DNA of 10,457 bases from Planctomycetota bacterium (GTDB lineage Bacteria; Planctomycetota; Phycisphaerae; Phycisphaerales; SM1A02), in contig JAPUKX010000301.1 in NCBI GenBank assembly GCA_027295435.1, positions 1 to 10,457 of the forward strand, in the 5' to 3' direction. Under the pieces are notes generated by a model. The model saw only the letters and a program-made list of their open reading frames with translations, was not told the origin of the DNA and made no database searches. This document shows positions 1 through 8,510 of the stretch, piece by piece (the first letter of the stretch is position 1; each line of letters begins with the position of its first letter). The position numbers and the translations under genes were made by a program.

Positions 1-1
1 G

Positions 2-451
2 TCGTCGCCCAACCGCTGGCTCGAAAAGGATTGGGCGGTTGACCCACAGAGCCTTGATGACCCGAAGCCCGATGAGCGTTTCGTGGACCCGGTGCCGATC
101 GTGGTGGCGGTCCAACGTTTGCATCCGTTGGAGCGAGGCCGTTGGCAGCGGTCCATCGTCGTGGGGTCCGGCGGGTGGATGTTGAGCTACATTGCCGACG
201 TGGTGATACCGCTGGGGGGCGACCGCGTGGCCCTGGCCAATCCTGGCAACTACGAACTGTTGCTGTCGTCCGTGGCGTGGTTGGCCCAGATGGATGAGCT
301 GATCGCCCCGAGTCCCATTAGTCAGCAGGTGGCTCGACTGGATGGAATCACCCCCGCGGTGCTACGGGTTTGGTGGTGGGCCGTGCTGGCGGGGATGCCT
401 GGTGGGTGCCTGATGCTGGGCGTGGTGGTGTGGGTTGTTCGGCGAAGGTGA
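2..451 (+). CDS. Gldg-family ABC transporter auxiliary protein, C-terminal part
   Basis: This is an open frame entering from the left edge, so the N-terminus is missing; 149 residues and a TGA stop are present. What remains looks like the end of a Gldg-family protein (ABC-type uncharacterised transport system, gliding-motility auxiliary family). It has a stretch that reads like the 'record state, then list nascent loops' end of that family (SIVVGSGGWMLSYIADVVIP), then NPGNYELLLSSVAWLAQMDEL, matching the usual 'GN.dlflNavnWLa..e.li' pattern. A C-terminal membrane helix of about 22 residues (WWWAVLAGMPGG through VVVWVV) follows, ending in three arginines, which would keep the tail in the cytoplasm. 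Known members work with an ABC ATPase and permease whose substrate is usually unknown; those genes would lie to the left. The next gene starts 4 bp downstream, so the two are almost certainly cotranscribed. Family call fairly sure; substrate unknown. Confidence 0.7.
   Translation, partial: SSPNRWLEKDWAVDPQSLDDPKPDERFVDPVPIVVAVQRLHPLERGRWQRSIVVGSGGWMLSYIADVVIPLGGDRVALANPGNYELLLSSVAWLAQMDELIAPSPISQQVARLDGITPAVLRVWWWAVLAGMPGGCLMLGVVVWVVRRR
444..450 (+). promoter_or_regulatory. Ribosome binding site for the DUF4340 gene
   Basis: GAAGGTG lies 5 nt before ATG 456 and overlaps the stop codon of the preceding gene. It decides in favour of ATG 456 over an in-frame TTG at 435, which would overlap the upstream gene and has no such site. 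The arrangement suggests translational coupling. Confidence 0.6.
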
Positions 452-455
452 TCCG

Positions 456-1835
456 ATGGGTGCAAAACCAACCATCGTTGTGGTCGTGCTCGCCGTAATC
501 GGCAGCGCAGCGGCGATGTATGTCCTGCGTACCGAGCGGCAGTTTGTGCCGAGATTGGATCAACCTGCGCTACTTATTACCCAGCAGCAACTCCCGATCG
601 ATGAAGTCACTCGTATCACTCTGCGACGAGCCGATGACCCGCCCATGATCTTTGACCGCACCGGGCGAAGCTGGACGCAAACCGAGCCGTTCCCCCATCC
701 GGTGGATTTCTTTTCGATCCGGCAGATGCTGGTGCTGGCCGCTGGGCTTGAGGTCGCCCAGCGCATCGGCCCCGATAAGTTGCGGGGCGGGTTTTCCGAA
801 TCGGCTCTGGGTCTGCTGCCGCCCAAGGCACAGCTTACCTTCGATTGGCCCGGCGGCTCGCTCACGCTGTCGTTCGGACGCCGCGGCGCTGCCGGCCGGT
901 CGTATCTGCGGATCACGGGGGACCAGACCGTCTACATCGTCAAGAGCGATCTGCACGACCGTGTTGTGGAGATGGACCCCAAGGAATGGCGTGATCGAAC
1001 GATCTTCACCGCCCTCGCCATCGACGCCGATCAGATTATCATCGATGACGGAGGCGCACGCACGGTGCTGGTGAAGGATCGTAAGCGGTGGAAGATGATT
1101 GAGCCGGTGCAAACCAGGCTTGACGATTTGGCACGCGGCGATTTTTTTGCGGCCCTGGGCAGAGCCAGATCGGGCGGGTTCATTCTCGATCAACCGGACG
1201 ATTTGCAGGCATTCGGGTTGGCCGAGCCCACAGGCTCCCTGACCATCACCTCCACCCGGCTCGTTGAACAGGACGGCGAGATCGTGCGCGTGCCGCAGGA
1301 GCAGCAGTTGCTTGTGGGTGCGAGAATGGGTGTCGGATCGGAGGATCGATTCGGGATGATCCAAGGCCGGCCGGTCGTGGTGCGGTTATCCGAGCCGGTG
1401 TTGCGTGCGTTGTTTCGCCGGCCGGAGAGTCTGGCCGATCCGACGGGTTCGAGTGTCCTGGCGCCGGATGTGAAGTCGCTGGTCATTCGTGGGCCGGGTG
1501 GCGAGTTTCGGCTGGTTCGTGATCTGGACCGATGGTCCGCACCACAGTACGGCGTGGAGGTCCCGCGTCAGCTTGTGCAGGACCTTCTGGAGCAGCTGAC
1601 GGCGCTGCGAGCAGCCGAGATCGAGTTCAGGCCTCACCCCCATGAGATGGAGGTGGCCACGGTCACCTTGTATGGGTTCGACGCCACGCCGCTGGACACC
1701 GTGCGTATTGCTCGAGAGGCGGATTCGGGCAGGTGGTCTCTGGAGAACGGGGACGATGTGCTGCGCTTCTACCCGAAGAACTTGCGGATTCGAATCACGC
1801 CGTCGGACTTCGATCTTCAGGCGACCACCCCGTAG
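456..1835 (+). CDS. DUF4340 domain-containing membrane-anchored protein
   Basis: A 459-residue protein with one N-terminal hydrophobic helix (about residues 6-24, TIVVVVLAVIGSAAAMYVL) and a long non-cytoplasmic-looking remainder. The body has the DUF4340 pattern: short beta-rich units with 'W....P...PVD...I..ML..L..L' near residues 70-110, 'ALGLLPPKAQLTF' near residue 125, then a 'YLRITGDQTVYIV' strand pair. A second, similar block follows ('LQAFGLAEPTGSLTIT'), so the protein appears internally repetitive. DUF4340 proteins are regularly encoded right after Gldg-type ABC subunits, as here (4-bp gap), and are thought to be accessory parts of that transporter; no biochemical role is established. 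The start is set by the GAAGGTG site just upstream. Its last 19 bp overlap the end of the convergent ribD gene. Function beyond 'transporter accessory' is not known. Confidence 0.75.
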   Translation: MGAKPTIVVVVLAVIGSAAAMYVLRTERQFVPRLDQPALLITQQQLPIDEVTRITLRRADDPPMIFDRTGRSWTQTEPFPHPVDFFSIRQMLVLAAGLEVAQRIGPDKLRGGFSESALGLLPPKAQLTFDWPGGSLTLSFGRRGAAGRSYLRITGDQTVYIVKSDLHDRVVEMDPKEWRDRTIFTALAIDADQIIIDDGGARTVLVKDRKRWKMIEPVQTRLDDLARGDFFAALGRARSGGFILDQPDDLQAFGLAEPTGSLTITSTRLVEQDGEIVRVPQEQQLLVGARMGVGSEDRFGMIQGRPVVVRLSEPVLRALFRRPESLADPTGSSVLAPDVKSLVIRGPGGEFRLVRDLDRWSAPQYGVEVPRQLVQDLLEQLTALRAAEIEFRPHPHEMEVATVTLYGFDATPLDTVRIAREADSGRWSLENGDDVLRFYPKNLRIRITPSDFDLQATTP

Positions 1836-2935
1836 CGGAACATGACATCACCTCCACGTTGCCGGGTTTCCCTTAGCTGCAGGGCGAGCCCGTCGGTAAG
1901 GGCCTCAACGGTTAGCCCCCGCACGCATGGCAGTGCCTGCTCGTCGCCGAGCAACAGCGGCGCGATGAAGACCCAGGCTTCGTTCACCAGCCGCTGCGCA
2001 AAGAGACGTCCAAGCAACCCCGCTCCTGCTTCGACGAGCACGTTGGTTATCTCGTAACGTGCCACAAGTTCTCGCAACAGCTGCTCAAGCCGTAGCACGG
2101 AGTTGTCCGCCGGCACGCCGATCAATTCCACGCCCGCGTCGCGCAGGGCGGCGGCGCGCGAGCATGATTCCGCCAACATCGTCTCGCAGCAGGCGATGAT
2201 TGTCGGCGCCTGATCGGTCGTGGTAACGAGTTGGCAATCAAGGGGGATGTCGAGCTTGGGATCGATCACCACCCGCCGGGCGATCCGGCGGAGGCGCACG
2301 CCACGGGCGGTCAGCATCGGGTCGTCGGCTCGCACCGTCCCGATGCCGGTGAGGATCGCGTCCACCCGACCGCGCTCTCGATGCACGAGCTGCCGGCAGG
2401 CGGTGTTGCTGATCCATCGACTCTCGCCGCTTCTGGTAGCGATTCGCCCGTCAAGGGTCTGGGCCCACTTGGCCACAACCCAAGGCGTGCCGTGCCGAAC
2501 CCGATGCACATAAGCATCGCTAACGGCGATTGCGGAGAAGCATTGATCGAAGGCATCGGCCTTGATGCCGGCGGCCCGTAGGCGATTCGCCCCGCTCCCG
2601 GCAAGCGGCGAAGGATCGGCACGGGCGAAGACCACTCGCGCGACGTTCGCGGCAATCAGCGCTTCGCTGCACGGAGCGGTCCGGCCGGTATGGTTGCACG
2701 GCTCAAGGGTGACGTAGACCGTTGCCGCGGCTGCGTTCGAGGCGGCCCGCCCAAGCGCGACGATCTCTGCGTGCGGTCCGCCACATCGGCGGTGATATCC
2801 CCAGCCGACCACTTCGCCTCTGGGAGAAACGATCACACACCCCACCAGCGGGTTGGGTTCGGCTCCACCATGTCCTCGCAGCGCAAGCCGCGCGGCCATG
2901 GCCATGTAGTGTTGGTCCTGGGAGGCGCAGTTCAT
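1817..2935 (-). CDS. ribD: Bifunctional riboflavin biosynthesis deaminase/reductase RibD
   Basis: A 372-residue protein, the normal length for RibD, which carries out two successive cytosolic steps of riboflavin synthesis: deamination of the 2,5-diaminopyrimidine ribosyl phosphate and NADPH-dependent reduction of its ribose. The N-terminal deaminase domain (about 1-145) has the PNPLVGCVIV strand, the zinc and proton-shuttle motif HAE (55-57) and the second zinc motif EPCNHTGRTAPC (78-89). The reductase domain (about 150-372) has VVAKWAQTLDGRIAT, SRWIS, and DAILTGIGTVRADDPML, the substrate-binding signature, and ends with VLVEAGAGLLGRLF. The start ATG at 2935 gives the usual 10 or so residues before the first helix; I see no strong Shine-Dalgarno. 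It lies 84 bp downstream of fusA on the same strand and probably shares its transcript. No other rib gene is in the window. All key residues are present, so it should be active. Confidence 0.95.
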   Translation of the reverse strand: MNCASQDQHYMAMAARLALRGHGGAEPNPLVGCVIVSPRGEVVGWGYHRRCGGPHAEIVALGRAASNAAAATVYVTLEPCNHTGRTAPCSEALIAANVARVVFARADPSPLAGSGANRLRAAGIKADAFDQCFSAIAVSDAYVHRVRHGTPWVVAKWAQTLDGRIATRSGESRWISNTACRQLVHRERGRVDAILTGIGTVRADDPMLTARGVRLRRIARRVVIDPKLDIPLDCQLVTTTDQAPTIIACCETMLAESCSRAAALRDAGVELIGVPADNSVLRLEQLLRELVARYEITNVLVEAGAGLLGRLFAQRLVNEAWVFIAPLLLGDEQALPCVRGLTVEALTDGLALQLRETRQRGGDVMFRYGVVA

Positions 2936-3002
2936 GACTTCGCGGGCGCCGGGCGTGCCGTCTGCGTGGGCCGCAGGAACGGATTATCCCCTGTCTTTCG
3001 GA

Positions 3003-3015
3003 TTGGTGCCACCAA
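3003..3015. repeat. Short palindrome in the fusA-ribD gap
   Basis: TTGGTGCCACCAA is a 6+1+6 inverted repeat just past the fusA stop. As RNA it could fold only a short stem because the centre is one base. It has no T-tract, so it is not a convincing terminator; it may be chance or a protein-binding palindrome. The rest of the 84-bp gap (2936-3019) holds nothing I can name. Confidence 0.2.
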
Positions 3016-3019
3016 CGTT

Positions 3020-5134
<2,115 letters not shown>

Positions 5135-5316
5135 GAAACGATCTGCCTCTGCCCCGTCTGGGGGCGGCTTGGGATATGCAGCGAGGCATCGCCCGCCCAG
5201 CTACACGTGGCAGTCGAGGCGCCTCGGCGGCCCGTGACTGCATCGGAAAGTTATCGGCTGGATTCCAGTGCAGGGCCATCCTGAATGGCCGGGATTGGTT
5301 CCAGTCCCGAGTTGCG

Positions 5317-5362
5317 GCCCGACCTGCGCCGGACCGGACTGGACCGCTCAGCGCAGGCGGGC
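5317..5362 (-). repeat. 12-bp hairpin in the fusA leader
   Basis: Plus-strand arms GCCCG-A-CCTGCGC (5317-5329) and GCGCAGG-CGGGC (5351-5362) pair over 12 bp with a single bulged base. The 21-nt loop contains a near-tandem pentamer (GGACC GGACT GGACC) and, on the minus strand, the stop codon of the small ORF at 5348-5383. No T-run follows, so it looks like a regulatory or stabilising stem rather than an intrinsic terminator. Confidence 0.45.
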
Positions 5363-5383
5363 ATCCTTATCTTCGTCTAGCAA
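5348..5383 (-). CDS. Possible 11-codon upstream ORF in the fusA leader
   Basis: On the minus strand a perfect AAGGAG (plus 5391-5396) precedes a TTG codon at 5383 by 7 nt, and the frame reads MLDEDKDARLR then TGA. The AAGGAG sits in the loop of a 7-bp hairpin (plus 5380-5403, arms GCAACGG and CCGTTGC), and the stop lies in the loop of the next hairpin. The spacing and strength of the ribosome site are better than those of fusA itself. This may be a leader peptide that couples translation to leader folding, but TTG starts are rare and an ORF this short can arise by chance. I recognise no homologue. Confidence 0.22.
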   Translation of the reverse strand: MLDEDKDARLR

Positions 5384-5403
5384 CGGGTGTCTCCTTCCGT
5401 TGC
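5380..5403 (-). repeat. Hairpin presenting an AAGGAG ribosome site in its loop
   Basis: Arms GCAACGG and CCGTTGC (7 bp) enclose a 10-nt loop that on the minus strand reads AAGGAGACAC. The stem would cover the TTG start of the small ORF while leaving the ribosome-binding sequence exposed. Confidence 0.4.
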
Positions 5404-5505
5404 GGGCCGAGCGAAGCACTTGCGCATCAGCCCTGGGGACGCTCGCGTGGTTCGCTTCCAATCAGCGACCGACTCATGATGGGCCGGCCCCAGATGAAGC
5501 CGCGA

Positions 5506-5533
5506 ATTGTAGTCTGCCCAGATCGCAAGTCAA
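5506..5533 (-). promoter_or_regulatory. Sigma70-type promoter for fusA
   Basis: Reading the minus strand, TTGACT (plus 5528-5533) is followed after 16 bp by TACAAT (plus 5506-5511); both hexamers are 5 of 6 to consensus. Transcription would start near 5499, just beyond the RNase HII-like gene. It is the best promoter match upstream of fusA in a 435-bp gap without a long gene. Confidence 0.6.
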
Positions 5534-5569
5534 TGCCATAGATCACCGTCTTGGCGGTGCGTCTGGCAA

Positions 5570-6538
5570 CTAGACCGACCGGACCAACTGCGACGGGGAA
5601 AGGTTCAGCTGCTTCATGACCGGCTTGATCTCGATGAGGTATCGTCTGGCATCCTGTACATATCCGGCAGTCGGTCGCAGCCGGGGCAGTTGTGCCTGGA
5701 AGAATCTGTTCAGCCGAATCATCATTAACTCCCGAACGTACTTGGCGATCATCGAGGCCAGGGCTGTTGGGAGGTGCTGCCGCTCCGCATGTTGGACAAA
5801 GCTGACCGTCAGCTGGGAGCCGGCTTGGTCAAGCTGATAGCGGCTCAGCGCCGGGCGTTCGGTGAGAATGCAGATTCGTGCTTCAGGGAAGGAAAGCTGC
5901 AGCGCTCGCAGATACCGGATTCGTCCACCCAGCCGGTCCACGATGACCCGCGGGTGACACCTCGGCCAGCGCCGCCAGAGTTGGTCCAACCGCCGCATCA
6001 CACCGCAAAGGTTGACGTTGGCCTTGTTTCGCATCGCTTCGACCTGGCGGTTGAACTCCCCGGCGGCGATCACCTCGCACGCCATCAGCTCGAGGCGGAC
6101 GCTCGCCCCGGCCAGGGCCCGTCGAAGCACGCCGGCGGCGACGCGAAGCTCATCCGCAGTATGAGCCAGCGGCAGCGGCGTGGACGAGTCATACCATGGG
6201 ACCTCCGGCACGCGCACTTGAAGATGATCGAACAGCCCATCGTCCGAGCGTGGAGAGGCCCCGCTGGCCAGGCAACACGCCAACACACCCCGCTCAAGAT
6301 GCCGCAACGGGTGTTTGGCGGCCAAGTTGGGGCCTTTGAGTTCCTTGGAGTCGTCGATGGCGATGCGTCGGCGCCGATCGCGCGGGCTTTGACAGACCGC
6401 GTTGCTGAGGATGCGCCACAGGTCGGGAGCGCCGTCGGCTGGATCGTACTGCTGAAGCGCGAAGACCGAACAGCCGATGCACAGCGGACCCAGCATGGGT
6501 CCATAGCCGGCTTCGTCAATCCCCGCGTAGATCAGCAT
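5570..6538 (-). CDS. RNase HII-like protein with altered signature motif
   Basis: A 322-residue protein related to RNase HII, the enzyme that nicks RNA:DNA hybrids and excises single ribonucleotides from DNA. Motifs in order are YAGIDEAGYGPMLGPL (4-19), with the first two acidic metal ligands D8 and E9; the IDDSKEL strand (61-67), matching the family DSKKL; VIVDRLGG (198-205) with the likely third acid D201; and TALASMIAKYVRE (258-270), matching the family AAASIxAKxxRD. Two departures matter. The ribonucleotide-sensing GRG of RNase HII is GYG here (11-13), and the fourth aspartate (RD) is a glutamate (E270). The protein is also longer than typical RNase HII (about 200 residues), mainly between residues 70 and 195. 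ATG 6538 is chosen because the conserved strand starts at once; an in-frame ATG at 6604 would add 22 unconserved residues. Family relation is sure; activity is uncertain. Confidence 0.7.
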   Translation of the reverse strand: MLIYAGIDEAGYGPMLGPLCIGCSVFALQQYDPADGAPDLWRILSNAVCQSPRDRRRRIAIDDSKELKGPNLAAKHPLRHLERGVLACCLASGASPRSDDGLFDHLQVRVPEVPWYDSSTPLPLAHTADELRVAAGVLRRALAGASVRLELMACEVIAAGEFNRQVEAMRNKANVNLCGVMRRLDQLWRRWPRCHPRVIVDRLGGRIRYLRALQLSFPEARICILTERPALSRYQLDQAGSQLTVSFVQHAERQHLPTALASMIAKYVRELMMIRLNRFFQAQLPRLRPTAGYVQDARRYLIEIKPVMKQLNLSPSQLVRSV

Positions 6539-6545
6539 GGGCGCC

Positions 6546-6551
6546 AGTTTA
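6546..6551 (-). promoter_or_regulatory. -10-like hexamer next to the RNase HII-like start
   Basis: On the minus strand TAAACT ends 7 nt before ATG 6538, and no Shine-Dalgarno is present. This is the spacing expected of a leaderless transcript. The hexamer is only 4 of 6 to consensus and no good -35 is visible. Confidence 0.3.
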
Positions 6552-6602
6552 CCCGCTTGCCGCAGACGAGCACGCTCCCCGTCGCTGGTTGGTCCGCAGC
6601 AC

Positions 6603-6614
6603 AAACGGCCGTTT
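6603..6614. promoter_or_regulatory. Perfect 12-bp palindrome in a divergent promoter region
   Basis: AAACGGCCGTTT is a perfect palindrome between the divergent RNase HII-like and mnmA genes, about 65 bp from one start and 73 bp from the other. It has the shape of an operator for a dimeric regulator, but no regulator is known from the window. Confidence 0.3.
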
Positions 6615-6617
6615 CGC

Positions 6618-6636
6618 CGGCGGGCTTGCCCCGCCG
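6618..6636. repeat. GC-rich hairpin in the divergent region
   Basis: CGGCGGG and CCCGCCG form a 7-bp stem around CTTGC, 4 bp from the preceding palindrome. No T-tract follows on either strand, so I do not call it a terminator. Confidence 0.35.
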
Positions 6637-6648
6637 CCGTAGATGGTC

Positions 6649-6679
6649 TTGCACCCTACGGGCCCCCGCCGCCTAGAAT
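6649..6679 (+). promoter_or_regulatory. Probable mnmA promoter, leaderless
   Basis: TAGAAT (6674-6679), 5 of 6 to the -10 consensus, ends 7 nt before ATG 6687. A TTGCAC (6649-6654) lies 19 bp upstream of it, a weak -35 at long spacing. There is no Shine-Dalgarno before the ATG. Together these suggest that transcription begins at or within a base or two of the start codon. Confidence 0.45.
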
Positions 6680-6686
6680 CGCGCCG

Positions 6687-7862
6687 ATGGGTGCGCGAAA
6701 GCCCAAGGTGCTGGTGGCGATGTCCGGCGGTGTGGATTCCTCTGTTGCCGCGGCGCTGCTGGTGCGCGAAGGCTACGAGGTCGTCGGTTGCTTTATGCGC
6801 CTCGGCTCGCCCGGCGAAACGGTCGAACAGTTGGAGCCGTATGAAGCCGCGTCTGATCGCAGCGAAGACCCGGGTTGTGATCCGTCAAGGATCCGAATCG
6901 GCCATCAGGGATGCTGTTCGATCAACGATGCGGCCGACGCCCGGCTCGTTGCCGCCAAGCTTGACATCCCGTTTTACGTTTGCAATTTCAAGAAGGACTT
7001 CGGCCGGATTATCGACTACTTCGTCGGGGAGTACAACGCCGGCCGAACCCCCAATCCCTGCGTTCGTTGCAATGACTGGCTGAAGTTCGGCAAGCTGCAT
7101 TCCTACGCCCGGCAGATCGATGCCCAGTTTGTGGCCTCCGGTCATTACGCGCGCATTACTCCTTCTCCTTTTTCAAGGGAGAGGGTGAATGAGACGCCGA
7201 GACTCCTGCGCGGTCTCGACTATGACAAGGATCAGAGCTACGTGCTGTTCGGCACGCCGCAAGATCGATTGCGAGAGATGCTGTTGCCGATCGGTGAGTA
7301 CCGCAAGTCGCAGGTTCGCCGGATCGCTAAGGAGTTGGGTCTTCCCGTCTTCAACAAGCCGGATTCGCAGGAGATTTGCTTTGTTCCCGATGGTGATTAC
7401 GCGGCGCTGGTAGCGCAGCGAGCACCCCAGGCCGTGCGCAACGGCACGATCGTCGATCGCGCGGGCAATGTTCTAGGCGAGCATCGCGGCCATCAGCACT
7501 TCACCATCGGCCAGCGGCGCGGCCTCGGCGTGGCCGTCGGCCATCCCCTCTACGTCGTGAATAAGAATGCCCAGACGAACACGATCACCGTCGGCTCAAA
7601 GCAGGCTCTGTCGTCTATAGGTTGCCGGGCCCGCGACACCAACTGGTTCGTTGAGCGCTGCCTTGAAGATGACTGGATCAAGTGTGGGGTGAAAATCCGC
7701 TACAACGCCGATCCGGTGCCGGGCGCTGTGCGCGTAAGCGGTGACGATGAGATCGAGGTGCGATTTGACGAGCCGCAGTTTGCGGTTGCCCCCGGGCAGG
7801 CTGTCGTCTGCTATCGGGGCGATGTGGTCCTCTGCGGCGGCTGGATCGATCATGCAATCTGA
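6687..7862 (+). CDS. mnmA: tRNA-specific 2-thiouridylase MnmA
   Basis: A 391-residue enzyme that adds the 2-thio group to the wobble uridine (U34) of tRNAs for Lys, Glu and Gln in the cytosol, using ATP and a sulfur-relay persulfide. The PP-loop MSGGVDSSVAA (12-22) binds ATP; NPCVRCND (123-130) supplies the first catalytic cysteine (C128 by alignment with the E. coli NPDILCN); QEICFVP (228-234) supplies the second (C231). GHYARI (152-157), DQSYVLFG and HQHFTIGQRRGLG are also standard. A Cys-rich segment near residues 64-77 (GHQGCCS) is typical of the non-proteobacterial type. The start at 6687 is preferred over upstream in-frame codons because the protein then begins just before the conserved strand and the TAGAAT element lies directly upstream. 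Oddity: the loop between GHY and LLRG is about 7 residues longer than in E. coli and is encoded by a palindrome, listed separately. It is convergent with the PEGA gene, 46 bp apart. Confidence 0.95.
   Translation: MGARKPKVLVAMSGGVDSSVAAALLVREGYEVVGCFMRLGSPGETVEQLEPYEAASDRSEDPGCDPSRIRIGHQGCCSINDAADARLVAAKLDIPFYVCNFKKDFGRIIDYFVGEYNAGRTPNPCVRCNDWLKFGKLHSYARQIDAQFVASGHYARITPSPFSRERVNETPRLLRGLDYDKDQSYVLFGTPQDRLREMLLPIGEYRKSQVRRIAKELGLPVFNKPDSQEICFVPDGDYAALVAQRAPQAVRNGTIVDRAGNVLGEHRGHQHFTIGQRRGLGVAVGHPLYVVNKNAQTNTITVGSKQALSSIGCRARDTNWFVERCLEDDWIKCGVKIRYNADPVPGAVRVSGDDEIEVRFDEPQFAVAPGQAVVCYRGDVVLCGGWIDHAI
7161..7185 (+). repeat. Palindromic element inside the mnmA coding sequence
   Basis: CCTTCTCCTT and AGGGAGAGGG pair over 10 bp (two G-T pairs) around TTTCA. 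The segment is in frame and encodes PSPFSRER at residues 159-166, in a loop that is about 7 residues longer than in E. coli MnmA. Pyrimidine-rich/purine-rich hairpins of this kind are a common form of dispersed palindromic repeat, and in-frame palindromic insertions in surface loops are known from Rickettsia. There is no second copy in this window. Confidence 0.45.
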
Positions 7863-7908
7863 CCGTGGGACGCCGGGGATGCTCGTCTGGGAGGTATCGG
7901 AGCGTTCG

Positions 7909-8445
7909 CTACTTCTGGGCCGGAAGATCAATCTTCCATTCGAAGGCAATCTTCCCGCTCTTGAGAACTGATGGTGTCAGGACAGAGACACTCTCGTTGA
8001 CGCCGGTTCGACCGTCGGCGGCGACGACTTTCAGACGAACGCCACCGGCGAGAACGACCTGTCCGGCGTCTGTTTCTTGCACGAGATAGGTCTGCTCCTG
8101 TTGATCGGTCTGCGCAAGAATCACGCCTGTTTCGAGTCGACCGCCGAGATCCTTGAGCCTGGCGGTGACACTTTGGTACCCAGCGATGGGCCAGCTCGCC
8201 GGGGCCAATTCCGCCAAGATTCGCTCTTGGAGCTCTTCGTAGGAGATTTCCAGGGGGGTTTGTCCCACCATCTCGCCGTTGAGATACACATCGGCAGGCT
8301 CCCCTGAGGAGGTGCGGATGGTAAAGGTGATCGCCTGCTTCGCCGGATAGAAATACAGGCTCGCTACAACGGCCACCATGGCCACGGGGATGATGACCCA
8401 GCCAACCCATCGAGTTCGGCGACGAGGCTTCCCGTGGGCTTCCAT
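7909..8445 (-). CDS. Small membrane-anchored PEGA-motif protein
   Basis: A 178-residue protein with a basic cytoplasmic start (KPRRRTR), one membrane helix (about 13-33, WVGWVIIPVAMVAVVASLYF) and an outer domain. Residues 48-67 hold a PEGA-type motif, PADVYLNGEMVGQTPLEIS, the short beta-hairpin repeat seen in many surface and envelope proteins ('P.gA.VyldG..vG.TPl'). The rest (70-178) is predicted mostly beta (for example QTYLVQETDAGQVVLAGGVRLKVV) and I recognise no further domain. No catalytic residues are apparent; a structural or binding role at the envelope is an inference from the motif. It is monocistronic as far as can be seen: its own promoter and ribosome site lie upstream and it converges on mnmA. 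ATG 8445 is supported by GAGGAGG upstream. Confidence 0.7.
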   Translation of the reverse strand: MEAHGKPRRRTRWVGWVIIPVAMVAVVASLYFYPAKQAITFTIRTSSGEPADVYLNGEMVGQTPLEISYEELQERILAELAPASWPIAGYQSVTARLKDLGGRLETGVILAQTDQQEQTYLVQETDAGQVVLAGGVRLKVVAADGRTGVNESVSVLTPSVLKSGKIAFEWKIDLPAQK

Positions 8446-8457
8446 TTCAGTGTCGAT

Positions 8458-8464
8458 CCTCCTC
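8458..8464 (-). promoter_or_regulatory. Ribosome binding site of the PEGA gene
   Basis: Minus-strand GAGGAGG lies 12 nt before ATG 8445. It is a strong match with slightly long spacing. Confidence 0.5.
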
Positions 8465-8481
8465 GTTCATCGGGTTGAAGT

Positions 8482-8510
8482 ATTCGATGGCGTGGGCGGG
8501 ATGGTGTCAA
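8482..8510 (-). promoter_or_regulatory. Sigma70-type promoter of the PEGA gene
   Basis: On the minus strand a perfect TTGACA (plus 8505-8510) is followed after exactly 17 bp by TCGAAT (plus 8482-8487). The start would be near 8475, giving a leader of about 30 nt that contains the GAGGAGG site. The stretch from 8511 to about 8684 beyond it holds nothing else I can support. Confidence 0.6.

Larger units (their letters stand above)
5135..5499 (-). promoter_or_regulatory. Long structured 5' leader of fusA
   Basis: If the promoter at 5506-5533 is used, the fusA mRNA has an untranslated leader of about 365 nt, unusually long for this gene. Besides the hairpins and small ORF listed separately, the minus strand contains GGCCAT-TCAGG-ATGGCC (plus 5279-5295) and a GAGGCGCCTC palindrome near plus 5217-5226. 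I see no sequence of a known riboswitch or ribosomal-protein autoregulatory leader, and no T-tract terminator. An alternative is that part of this region is a separate small RNA. Confidence 0.35.

Noticed and set aside
435..455. TTG 435 as start of the DUF4340 gene
   Set aside because: It overlaps the upstream coding end and lacks a ribosome site, while ATG 456 has GAAGGTG 5 nt upstream.
5774..6676. 300-codon open frame antisense to the RNase HII-like gene
   Set aside because: The opposite strand carries clear RNase HII motifs; this frame has none.
6537..6686. N-terminal extension of mnmA from an in-frame ATG at 6537
   Set aside because: The extra 50 residues are Arg/Pro-rich and unlike MnmA, would overlap the divergent gene's start, and would read through the TAGAAT promoter element.
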